This document shows positions 36,352 to 45,019 of a DNA stretch of 64,000 bases, piece after piece (positions within the stretch are counted from its first letter, which is position 1; every line of letters starts with the position of its first letter). Below the pieces are notes generated by a model. The model ran no database searches. It was not told the origin of the DNA and was given only the letters and a program-made list of their open reading frames with translations. Both the position numbers and the translations under genes were made by a program. Origin of the DNA: Microbulbifer sp. THAF38 (GTDB lineage Bacteria; Pseudomonadota; Gammaproteobacteria; Pseudomonadales; Cellvibrionaceae); NCBI RefSeq assembly GCF_009363535.1, contig NZ_CP045369.1, forward strand, positions 942,501-1,006,500, given 5' to 3'.

Positions 36352-39300
36352 ATGCAATCAGACTTGGCAATAAAACCTGCAATTAATTCACTTGCTCAGA
36401 GCTCTATGTTTTGGAAGCCTGACTATCTTCGCTCTTCACTTTGGTTAGAGCATGTTCCTTTTTTGTTTTGGCTTATAGAGGCACATCAACCTAGGACTGC
36501 AATAACTTTGGGAATAGAGTCTGGGGTTGCGCACTTTGCATTATGCCAAGCTATTCAGCGTCTTCGGCTGGACACCCGTTGCTATGCTACTTGTATAGGG
36601 AAAAGTGAGGATTCCTCTACTTCTGATGACCAGATAAGAATGTATCATGAGAAGAATTTTGATAGTTTTTCCTACCTACTTGATAGTTCGTCTATGAAGA
36701 CTGGCGGGCAGTTTGAGGATTCAAGTGTTGATTTGCTGTTATTGAACGCCTTTCATGAGGATGATTTTGAAGGCTTAATGGCTCGATGGACCCCCAAAAT
36801 ATCGAGCTATGGCTTAATACTTATACCTGGTATTTCCCGGCGTTCTCAGGAAAATGTAAATTATAAAGCTTTTGAATTTCTGGCAAAAGATAACCCCTCC
36901 TTTGCTTTTCATCACGGAGATGGATTAGGGGCTATCTCTTTGGGTAGAGATTTGAATCCATTACTTTCAAATCTATTTGAGCAGGGAGAGTCAAATTCAG
37001 CATTACAGGTTGTCAAGGATGTTTTTGCTCGTTTAGGCCGCACATGTAAAGACGCTCTGAAGGCGAATGAATATCTAGAAAAAGCAGAAGTGCTTAAGGT
37101 AAATCTTGCTGATCAGAAAAGTAAATTAGAGCGATTAGGAGCAGACTATGAAAATACTCGCTTACAATTGGAATCTAAGCGAAGGGAACTAGTTAATTTT
37201 AATAATCGCATGGATCAAGCATTGGAGCGGCATGCACAAGAACGTGGCCAACTAGCCGAACGAGTTAGTATCTTGCAGGAGTTTCGTGATGAACTCAAGT
37301 CTGAAGTTTCCCAGCTTCGTTCAAGGCTTGATGAACAATACCGGCAAATGGATAACCGAAACCAACAGCTTTTGCAGCTACAAGAAGCAGGTTTGGAGTT
37401 AAGACAGGAATTGATGAATTATCAGATGCGCTCAAAATCAAGTGCAGATGAGTTGGCCAGAACACAAGAAGAGCACCAGAACCTAAAGGAACTTTATAAT
37501 GATAAATTGAAGGATAGTACTGAGCTTTCTAGTCGATGCGTAGAGCTGGAGAAGCAGTTAACTACACATAGTGAAATCGTAAAAAAACTGCAGGATGATA
37601 AAGATAGAATTATTGAGGAGAATCGAGCACATGCTGAGAATGTAAAGAATCTTGGAAAAAAAATAAAATTATTAGAATCTGAAAATGAACAAAAGCGAGA
37701 ATCAGAAGATAAAAATAGACAAGAACTTTTAACGCTTAAGAAGAAGTTGAAAGAAGCACAAGACACGATTATCAAAAGGGATGAGGCACTAGATACTCAG
37801 AGAGCTCTTAACGATGGATTAAAGTCTGCGTTGGCTGATAAGGAGCAACATAGGAAACAAAAAGATGCTCTTGCTAAACAACTCGAACAAAAAATAAATG
37901 AACTTGAAATTAACTCAAAAAGCTATATTGAAGAAAAATCTGGTCTTGAAAAGCAAGTAGAATTTTTGCAGAACACGCAGCAGCAGTTAGAGCAAGCACA
38001 GGCACGAATTAAAAAATTGGAAAATAATATATCAGAGGTCACGTGCAGATCTGAAATTCTTACTTTAAAAAACGGACAGATGCAAGAACAAGTTCAATCG
38101 CTTCGAGAAAAGGAGAAAAATTGGAGACTAGAAAAAGATAACATAAAGGTCCTTGAGGAATATCTTTCGAATTCACAAGTTGAACTTGAGAAAGCTACAC
38201 TTGAGAAAAATAAGTTAGAGAAAAAAGTAAAACAGTTTGATGAGAAAGAAAAAAAATGGATCTTAGAGAAAGATCATATTAATAACCTGGAAAAAAATTT
38301 ATCACAACTAAGAAAAAACAATGAGAAGATTGCGCTGGAGAAAAACCAGCTTGAGCAGCAGATAAAGATTCTACAGGAAGAGCAGAAGACATCAAGACAT
38401 GTACAAGAACATGTGAAAAATCTTGAAATTGAAGTTGAAAAATCCGAACGTAAGTTGGAGAGCTCTAATTTAGTTAAGAATCAACTTGAAGAGCAAGTAC
38501 AGGTTTTGCTTGAGGATCAGAAAAATTTACAGAATGCATATGAAAAAATTAGTAAGCAGGAAGGAGATATTCTAAAGCTAGCTCGTAAGTCGAAGAGTAC
38601 GGAATTAGAAAAAAATAAGTTAGAAGAGGAAATACAAGTTCTTCTTAAGAAACAACATCAGTTCCAATTGAGGGAAGAACACATAGGACAGCTTGAGCAA
38701 AACCTTGAAAAACTTGAAAATGATTTACACGTTGCCAACCTAGAAAAACAAAACAAAGAAGAGAAATTACAAGCACTTCTTGAGGAGCAGCAGAACTGGA
38801 CGAAGGCAGAAGTTCATATCAAAAAACTAGAGCAATCTCTAGTCGACTTACAAGACAAATCCGAGAAAGATGCAGATGATAAAAGAAAGCTTAAAGATAG
38901 AATAGAAACCCTCAGGGAAAAATATCAGCAATTGCGTGAAGTGGAAGTGAATTATAATAAATTGGAAAAGGATTTTTCTAATCTTGAACGAAAATATGAA
39001 AGTATCGATATAAAAAATAATCAGCTTGAGGGCCAGGTTCAAGTTTTTCAGAAAGAGCAAAGTGAATGGAAAAAAATAAAAAAATATACAAATGATTTAG
39101 AATCAAATTTTAATAATCTTAAAAAAAGTTATGAGACTATAAGTTCAGAAAAAAAATCTCTCGAAGAGCAATTGCGCACTTTGTTGGCGAAGCAGGAGCA
39201 ATGGCATCAAGTTGAACTTAATGCTAATAAATTAAAACAAGATTTTGTTGGGTTGCAACGTAATCATGAGACAATAATCAAAGAAAAGAATGAAATCGAA

Positions 39301-40866
39301 CGGCGTTTTCAGGCATTAGAGGCGGATAAAAAAAATTGGAAACAGGATAAAATCCATGCAAAAAAACTAGAATCTGATCTTGTTAGGCTCAATCAGAACT
39401 TGGAGAAAACTGCAACGATTGAAAGAGAGCTTGATGAGTGGGTGCAGGCATTCGAGGATGAAGAGAAGAAGTGGGAATGCTCACAAAAATATGCAAATCA
39501 ATTAGAGCAAAAGCTTATTGATCTTGAACAAAAATATGAAAGTTCAGCTTCTGAGAAAATGAAGCTTTATGAGAGGGTAGAAATTCTTGAGGATAAAGAG
39601 AGACAGTTGAAGCAGGTACAAAGCCATAATAACGATCTGAAGCATAACCTTGCAGAGAACATGAGTAAGTCTGATCGTTTAGAGAGAGAAAACCATGACC
39701 TAGAAAAATATATTGAAAAACTAAAAGTCGATTGGCATCAATTACAAGAAACTAATAACCGGCTTAGTCATGAAATAGAAAACCTCAAGCTTAAACTTGA
39801 TCAGGCAGTTAATAATAAAGTTATACTTGAAGATCGATTGCATACTCAGGAAGAGGCGTTAATAATTAATAAAAAAGTTATTGAAAAAAATAATAAAGAG
39901 ATGGCCTCTCTTAAAAAATTGCTAAATAACGCAGAGGTACAAACGGCTGAATTAAAGTCACAAAATGCAGAAAATCTACGCATCTTAACTGATAAAATTC
40001 AACTGTCGGAGACAACTATTTCTGCTTTAGAGGATCAATTACAAACTCAAGAAAGTAAGCTTGAACAACTTAGAGAATCTAAAGAGAATCAAGAGAAAAC
40101 TGTTAATATCTTGCAGGCAGACCTCGCAAAAAAAGACTCGCAGCTAAAAACAAGTCAGGAGCGCTCCCAGCAGCTTGAGAAATCAATAAATTCTTATGTT
40201 GATGAACTGCGGAAGGTGGAGAAGACAAAACAGGGTTTAGATAAAAAACAAGAGGATCTGAATTCTCACTGTCAAAAACTTAAAAAATCTTTACAGCTTA
40301 TCGAGACGGAGCGCGATGAACTTCTGCAAGCGAAACAGAGGTTACAAATCCAAGTTCAATCTTTGAAATCTGAACTTACTGATACTAAACATTCAGTTGA
40401 TGAGCGCTTTAAAGAATTGACTTTAATGACTCGTTTATTAGAGGAGAAAGAAGAACAACTGACATCTCTACGCATGGAAGTAGCAGGTGATTCGGTGGGA
40501 GCAGCAGAGAAAAACCATCAGCCTGTTAAAAAAAAGGTACTTCAGGTCAGCTTACCATTCGGTAAGCATACTAAAAAGATTCGTAAAGAGAAAAAGGAAC
40601 TGGATCAGATCCATCGTTCAGGTTTATTTGATGCGGAATGGTATCTGAACTCTTACCCCGATGTGGCTAAGAATGAGGATTCATCTCATGATCCCGCTTT
40701 ACATTACTTGAAACTCGGTGCTTTTGAAGGACGTAATCCTAGCCCAGACTTCGACAGTCAATGGTATCTAGATACTAATCCGGATGTAAAAGATAGTGGT
40801 TTCAATCCACTGGTGCATTATATCTCCATGGGTAAGGAGGAAGGCCGTCAACCTCTTCCATGCTGA
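36352..40866 (+). CDS. giant coiled-coil protein: degenerate methyltransferase head, 13 x 45-residue repeats, YPDV-repeat tail (candidate molecular ruler)
   Basis: A 1504-residue protein in three parts. Residues 1-about 220 resemble a Methyltransf_24-type domain (LGIESGVAHFALCQAI, then RLDTRCYATCIG and VDLLLLNAFHEDDFEG), but the SAM-loop acid and the IDG-H motif are altered. Residues about 245-1400 are an almost unbroken coiled coil, rich in Glu, Lys, Gln and Leu. Within it, residues 527-1111 (37930-39684) are 13 end-to-end repeats of exactly 45 residues. Two FDxxWYL-PDV-EGR repeats start at 1426 and 1467. No signal peptide or membrane segment is seen. E. coli WbdD also joins a methyltransferase to a coiled-coil ruler that sets chain length, so a ruler or scaffold is proposed. 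No kinase domain was found. Confidence 0.8.
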   Translation: MQSDLAIKPAINSLAQSSMFWKPDYLRSSLWLEHVPFLFWLIEAHQPRTAITLGIESGVAHFALCQAIQRLRLDTRCYATCIGKSEDSSTSDDQIRMYHEKNFDSFSYLLDSSSMKTGGQFEDSSVDLLLLNAFHEDDFEGLMARWTPKISSYGLILIPGISRRSQENVNYKAFEFLAKDNPSFAFHHGDGLGAISLGRDLNPLLSNLFEQGESNSALQVVKDVFARLGRTCKDALKANEYLEKAEVLKVNLADQKSKLERLGADYENTRLQLESKRRELVNFNNRMDQALERHAQERGQLAERVSILQEFRDELKSEVSQLRSRLDEQYRQMDNRNQQLLQLQEAGLELRQELMNYQMRSKSSADELARTQEEHQNLKELYNDKLKDSTELSSRCVELEKQLTTHSEIVKKLQDDKDRIIEENRAHAENVKNLGKKIKLLESENEQKRESEDKNRQELLTLKKKLKEAQDTIIKRDEALDTQRALNDGLKSALADKEQHRKQKDALAKQLEQKINELEINSKSYIEEKSGLEKQVEFLQNTQQQLEQAQARIKKLENNISEVTCRSEILTLKNGQMQEQVQSLREKEKNWRLEKDNIKVLEEYLSNSQVELEKATLEKNKLEKKVKQFDEKEKKWILEKDHINNLEKNLSQLRKNNEKIALEKNQLEQQIKILQEEQKTSRHVQEHVKNLEIEVEKSERKLESSNLVKNQLEEQVQVLLEDQKNLQNAYEKISKQEGDILKLARKSKSTELEKNKLEEEIQVLLKKQHQFQLREEHIGQLEQNLEKLENDLHVANLEKQNKEEKLQALLEEQQNWTKAEVHIKKLEQSLVDLQDKSEKDADDKRKLKDRIETLREKYQQLREVEVNYNKLEKDFSNLERKYESIDIKNNQLEGQVQVFQKEQSEWKKIKKYTNDLESNFNNLKKSYETISSEKKSLEEQLRTLLAKQEQWHQVELNANKLKQDFVGLQRNHETIIKEKNEIERRFQALEADKKNWKQDKIHAKKLESDLVRLNQNLEKTATIERELDEWVQAFEDEEKKWECSQKYANQLEQKLIDLEQKYESSASEKMKLYERVEILEDKERQLKQVQSHNNDLKHNLAENMSKSDRLERENHDLEKYIEKLKVDWHQLQETNNRLSHEIENLKLKLDQAVNNKVILEDRLHTQEEALIINKKVIEKNNKEMASLKKLLNNAEVQTAELKSQNAENLRILTDKIQLSETTISALEDQLQTQESKLEQLRESKENQEKTVNILQADLAKKDSQLKTSQERSQQLEKSINSYVDELRKVEKTKQGLDKKQEDLNSHCQKLKKSLQLIETERDELLQAKQRLQIQVQSLKSELTDTKHSVDERFKELTLMTRLLEEKEEQLTSLRMEVAGDSVGAAEKNHQPVKKKVLQVSLPFGKHTKKIRKEKKELDQIHRSGLFDAEWYLNSYPDVAKNEDSSHDPALHYLKLGAFEGRNPSPDFDSQWYLDTNPDVKDSGFNPLVHYISMGKEEGRQPLPC
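37930..39684 (+). repeat. 13 tandem 135-base (45-codon) coding repeats
   Basis: Thirteen diverged repeat units of exactly 45 codons run without a single insertion or deletion. Repeat position 6 is mostly Leu, position 10 is V/I/L/F in all 13, position 20 is Trp in seven (otherwise mostly Leu or Phe), and position 30 is Leu in twelve, usually followed by an acidic residue. Half-units fade out on both sides (about 482-526 and after 1111). Forty-five is not a multiple of seven, so each unit shifts the heptad phase by three residues. The DNA copies have diverged strongly, which indicates old duplication with length kept by selection. Confidence 0.85.
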
Positions 40867-40881
40867 GATAATGTAAAAATT

Positions 40882-43857
40882 GTGCTGAATATAAAACGTA
40901 TATGTCGCAGGCTTGTGGAGATGATCCTGAGAGTTACTCCTTTAGGCTGCGACTATCCATCACAGGTCTCTGACCACTTCGATTCTCACTGGTATTTACA
41001 GACTTATCCAGACGTTGCCGATGCTGGAGTCAATCCGTGGGCACACTATATCAAACATGGTCGTTTTGAAGGTAGACGTCCATTTCTCAATCGCGCTGTC
41101 GTTTGGGAATACCATCTTTGGCGTGGTGGAGATAAGTTACTCCTACCTCGGCTCAAACAACTAGCGGATTCTTCAAATGAAATTTGCCAGGAGCGATTTT
41201 ACGCAGCATGGGCTATTGCGCGTTGGTATGCTGCAATTGATGATTGGTCGAAAGTTTTGGTTTCTCTATCATCGTTTCGATGTGCAGATAGTCCTGATCC
41301 CTCACATGCGGGTCCTTTCTTACTTTTATTTGAAGCAGCACTACACTGTAAGCAACAGACGATAGTTCAGAAATCACTTTCAATATTAGCCCAGCGGTTT
41401 TCAGGGCAGGTTGATATTCTATTGGCAGAGGTCAATCTACTCTCACAGAGTAAAGCTAACCATACCTCTGATAGAAAAATGAATTGTTTGCTTTTAAAAG
41501 CTATCAATCGAGTCTTTATACCTAATGGGCTGTGTTATTTATCTGGCGAGGATAATAAAACACTAAGTTTAGATTCTCTCCATCCTGCAGAGCATTTGCC
41601 TGTTGTGGGAGATGAAAGATCGCCAAGAGTTTCAGTAATTCTTCCCACTTACAATTCTGAGAAAACTCTGAAAACGTCACTTCGTTCTTTATGCGATCAG
41701 TCTTGGCGGAACCTAGAAATTTTGGTTGTGGACGACGCTAGTAAAGACACCAGCTGGCAATTTCTTGAAAATTTTGTGCGAAGTATTCACTTGCGACCAG
41801 GTTTGGAAATACGGATATTGCGCCATGAAGAAAATCAAGGAGCCTATGCGGCCCGGAATACTGCCCTGAAGATAGCCAGTGGTGATCTAATTACCACGCA
41901 TGATAGTGATGATTGGTCTCATCCTCAAAAGATTGAATACCAAGTTAAAGCTTTATTATCTGATCCATTTAAAGTAGGTTGCACTTCACATTGGGTGCGT
42001 ACCACCAATGATCTACATTTCTCACACTGGAGATTAGAGGATAGCTGGGTATATCGTAATGTCTCTTCATTGATGTTTCGCCGCTCTGTATTTGAAGTAT
42101 TAGGTTATTGGGATAGGGTTACTGTGAATGGGGACACTGAGTACTACTATCGTATTCTTCATGCTTTTGGGGAAAATGCTTTAACTGAAGTCTTACCGGG
42201 TGTGCCGCTTAGTTTTGGTCGTATTAGTAAAGGTTCATTAAGTAGATGTAGTGAAACAAGTCTTTTTACACGATTTAATGGTATTCGAAAATATTATGAA
42301 GATGCTGCTAAGCGATGGCACAGAGCGGCAAAATCGGTAGAAGATCTTTATTTACCAGAAAATCCGAAATTTCGACGGTTTATCGCGCCAGCACCAATTT
42401 GTCCTGATGAAAAGCCTGTTGAGAATCCTAATCCTTCCGACCTGGTTCAGCAGTCACGCTATTTTGATGTAGCTTGGTATTTAGAGCAATACCCAGACTT
42501 GCAAGATACATCAGTAGATCTGTTTGAGCACTATTGGTTAACTGGTTTTTTAGAGGGGAGGGATCCAGGCCCAGAGTTCAGTACCTCTGGATATGGATAC
42601 CATTATCCAGAGGCTAGATCAGATAATCTGCCTAGTCTTTATCATTACCTTACTGTGGGCAAAGAGAAAGGATTAAAACCTACTCCAGAAATAACTGGAA
42701 CGCAGATACCTCGGTCGGGCTCATTAAATTTGTTAGTTTGTGCGCACCAGGTTGACAGCAATTTATTTGGCGCTGAACGCAGCCTGTTAGATGTATTAAC
42801 CGTCTTGAATGAGTTAGAAGTCAATTTGATAGTAACATTACCAAATGCTTTGAACTCTAAATATGTAGAAAACATAAAGTCTCTAGCAAGTGTTGTAAAA
42901 ATTTTACCATATGGTTGGTGGAATTCTGGCCGTCCTCCCTGTCAGCGAACCTTAGAACAGTTTAAGAAGTTAGTAAAAAAATACGATATTCAAGCAGTGT
43001 ATGCTAATACGCTAGTGCTTGATGAGCCACTACTTGCGGCTCGAGCTTTAGAGATACCTACTATAATTCATGTTCGTGAACTTCCTTTTCACGATGATGC
43101 TCTCTGTAAGGCATTGGGAGCTAGTGCTCAATTAATTACCGAGCGTGTTAGGGTTTTGGCCGATATTACGTTAGTTAACTCTCGTATCGTGGAAAAGGAA
43201 ATAGCCGCACCAAATTCTGTTGTAGTACCAAATATAGTAGATGTAACTCGATATAAATCGAATTCTCAGACATTGGAGACTAAAAATACTCCTATTTGTA
43301 TAGCGTTGATTAGTAATAACTTGCCAAAAAAAGGTTTGGCAGATTTTGTTAATTTAGCAAAAATACTTGAGCAACGTGCTATACCAGTTATTTGTAAACT
43401 GATTGGACCAGAGAATGAGCATATAAGGTATGTACGATCTCAACAGCAAACTGGCGAAATTGCAAAGTGTATTGAATTTATAGGATATATTGCTAACCCA
43501 GATGAAGCTTTAGCCAGCGTCGATATAGTTGTTAACCTATCGCATTTTCAAGAATCATTCGGGCGCACGATACTGGAAGCTATGGCTGCAGCACGGCCAG
43601 TGGTAGTTTACGACTGGGGGGCACTCTCTGAGCTAGTTGTAGACGGTGAGACTGGTTATCTTGTTCCATTTGGTGAAATTGAAATGGTCGCAAGACGAGT
43701 GATACAGCTTATTTATGATAAAGAATTGCGAGTTCAAATGGGGCAGGCCGGTCGACAGCATGCTGCTGAAAACTATAGTTTCAAAAAAATGCTCGGGCGC
43801 TTCAGAAATATTTTACAGAAAATTGAGCACCTCTCATCGTTTTCGGAAAAAGTATAA
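40882..43857 (+). CDS. GT2-GT4 fusion glycosyltransferase with three YPDV-EGR repeats
   Basis: A 991-residue bifunctional enzyme. One repeat (FDSHWYLQTYPDV ... EGRRP, about 34-70) comes first, then a helical region. A GT2 domain starts near 247 (PRVSVILPTYNSEKTLKTSL, with VVDDASKD, THDSDDW as the DxD site, and NGDTEYYYRI). Two more repeats (FDVAWYLEQYPDL ... EGRDP and a weaker copy) lie near 527-600. A GT4 domain runs from about 613 (NLLVCAHQV, FGAERSLLDVL, ISNNLPKKGLADFV, ESFGRTILEAMAAARPVVV) to the end. GTG 40882 is 15 bases after the ruler gene's stop; ATG 40921 is an alternative. The shared repeats and tight spacing suggest a physical complex with the 36352 product, possibly as polymerase. 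This role is inference. Confidence 0.85.
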   Translation: MLNIKRICRRLVEMILRVTPLGCDYPSQVSDHFDSHWYLQTYPDVADAGVNPWAHYIKHGRFEGRRPFLNRAVVWEYHLWRGGDKLLLPRLKQLADSSNEICQERFYAAWAIARWYAAIDDWSKVLVSLSSFRCADSPDPSHAGPFLLLFEAALHCKQQTIVQKSLSILAQRFSGQVDILLAEVNLLSQSKANHTSDRKMNCLLLKAINRVFIPNGLCYLSGEDNKTLSLDSLHPAEHLPVVGDERSPRVSVILPTYNSEKTLKTSLRSLCDQSWRNLEILVVDDASKDTSWQFLENFVRSIHLRPGLEIRILRHEENQGAYAARNTALKIASGDLITTHDSDDWSHPQKIEYQVKALLSDPFKVGCTSHWVRTTNDLHFSHWRLEDSWVYRNVSSLMFRRSVFEVLGYWDRVTVNGDTEYYYRILHAFGENALTEVLPGVPLSFGRISKGSLSRCSETSLFTRFNGIRKYYEDAAKRWHRAAKSVEDLYLPENPKFRRFIAPAPICPDEKPVENPNPSDLVQQSRYFDVAWYLEQYPDLQDTSVDLFEHYWLTGFLEGRDPGPEFSTSGYGYHYPEARSDNLPSLYHYLTVGKEKGLKPTPEITGTQIPRSGSLNLLVCAHQVDSNLFGAERSLLDVLTVLNELEVNLIVTLPNALNSKYVENIKSLASVVKILPYGWWNSGRPPCQRTLEQFKKLVKKYDIQAVYANTLVLDEPLLAARALEIPTIIHVRELPFHDDALCKALGASAQLITERVRVLADITLVNSRIVEKEIAAPNSVVVPNIVDVTRYKSNSQTLETKNTPICIALISNNLPKKGLADFVNLAKILEQRAIPVICKLIGPENEHIRYVRSQQQTGEIAKCIEFIGYIANPDEALASVDIVVNLSHFQESFGRTILEAMAAARPVVVYDWGALSELVVDGETGYLVPFGEIEMVARRVIQLIYDKELRVQMGQAGRQHAAENYSFKKMLGRFRNILQKIEHLSSFSEKV

Positions 43858-43985
43858 TAAAACAATGTGCCTTGAGTTATAAAACGATCTTGTATTCAAA
43901 AAGAGGTGATTTCTTTCCGATCCGTTAGGAGGGTTTATGATAGGGATTATTCACTTGGTTATTTTAAAGTTAGTGAACACTTAGC

Positions 43986-44927
43986 ATGAGAATTTTAATT
44001 TATGGGTTGAGTAAGTCGGGCACCACGATATTGCATACCATGGTAAAAGCTTCTCTGGAGAATCACCTGGGGACAGGAATCCAAGAAGTCTTTGAGCCCT
44101 TTGAAATTTTTGAGGAATCCGATGGGGTTAGGTATGCTAAAGAAGGTATTAGCTCCAATATAAAATCTAGTAAAAATGAGATTGTTAAGGCCTTATTAGA
44201 TTCTGGCATTACCCCTCAAAAGGTTTTATCGTTTCAGAAATATTTTGATAAAAAGATATTTATCGTCAGAGATCCCCGCGATAGGTTTGTTAGCCAGATT
44301 TTCTATCGTTGGCATTGGGTCCACAGACCAGATAAGGAAAAATTTATTCGAACACTTAGGCTTGTCAAGTACAAAGAAGATAACCCTAAAGACATTCCCT
44401 GTATATTTTTATTTAATCAGAATCCTAATTTCTATCCAGCCTTTTCAAAAAAGATGCTAGATACCTATGACAGAGTTATGAAATTTCTCGGAAGAGCAAG
44501 CCAGGACTGGTTTATTTTGAAATATGAAGATCTAATTGATGGGAATGTTGAGAAATTAGAAGAATATCTCTCATTCCCTATTAGGAAGAATGTGTCAGTT
44601 AACAAAAATTATAAAGGAGTTGTCAGAAGCAAGGCCCATGGAAACTGGAGAAAATGGTATTCTCAGGAAGATGTAGTTTTTTTCAAGCCAATATTTAAGA
44701 AATACATAAAATATCTGAAATATGATAGCTCTGACTGGAAACTAGAGTATCCTGAATATCTACCGAAGGCTCATGGGTCTGAGTACATGTTACGAATTTT
44801 CCCAGAGGGAAAAGCGGAGTTAAAAGCTATCCCTGAGACTTTAAGAATTAGTGCCGAGAACCGCAATATTGGGATAGGGTTACGAGATCGTTTTTCAAAA
44901 ATATTTAGAGCGATTAAACTAAAATAA
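43986..44927 (+). CDS. sulfotransferase-like protein 4
   Basis: A 313-residue P-loop protein starting RILIYGLSKSGTTILHTMV; GLSKSGTT (7-14) is the 5'-phosphosulfate loop. KKIFIVRDPRDRFVSQIFYR is the RDPRDR...S 3'-phosphate-binding motif. The segment KAHGNWRKWYSQEDVVFFKP resembles the GKxGxWRxxLS-type C-terminal motif of sulfotransferases, which contacts the adenine ring. These three motifs together make the assignment good. It has no signal peptide and is presumed cytosolic. It sits between the GT2/GT4 fusion and the second two-domain GT2, so it probably modifies the same chain. Confidence 0.82.
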   Translation: MRILIYGLSKSGTTILHTMVKASLENHLGTGIQEVFEPFEIFEESDGVRYAKEGISSNIKSSKNEIVKALLDSGITPQKVLSFQKYFDKKIFIVRDPRDRFVSQIFYRWHWVHRPDKEKFIRTLRLVKYKEDNPKDIPCIFLFNQNPNFYPAFSKKMLDTYDRVMKFLGRASQDWFILKYEDLIDGNVEKLEEYLSFPIRKNVSVNKNYKGVVRSKAHGNWRKWYSQEDVVFFKPIFKKYIKYLKYDSSDWKLEYPEYLPKAHGSEYMLRIFPEGKAELKAIPETLRISAENRNIGIGLRDRFSKIFRAIKLK

Positions 44928-45019
44928 ACATATTGATGGCTACAAATTCATTTCTTGTATTTAGGTTGTAGTTTTTGGAGCAACAGCACCTTGGCAATCA
45001 AAATAAAAAATGAGGACTT

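Noticed and set aside
37930..39684. Regular 135-base periodicity considered as a CRISPR-like or satellite array
   Set aside because: The period is a coding one (45 codons), the units are diverged throughout and there are no identical repeats with unique spacers.
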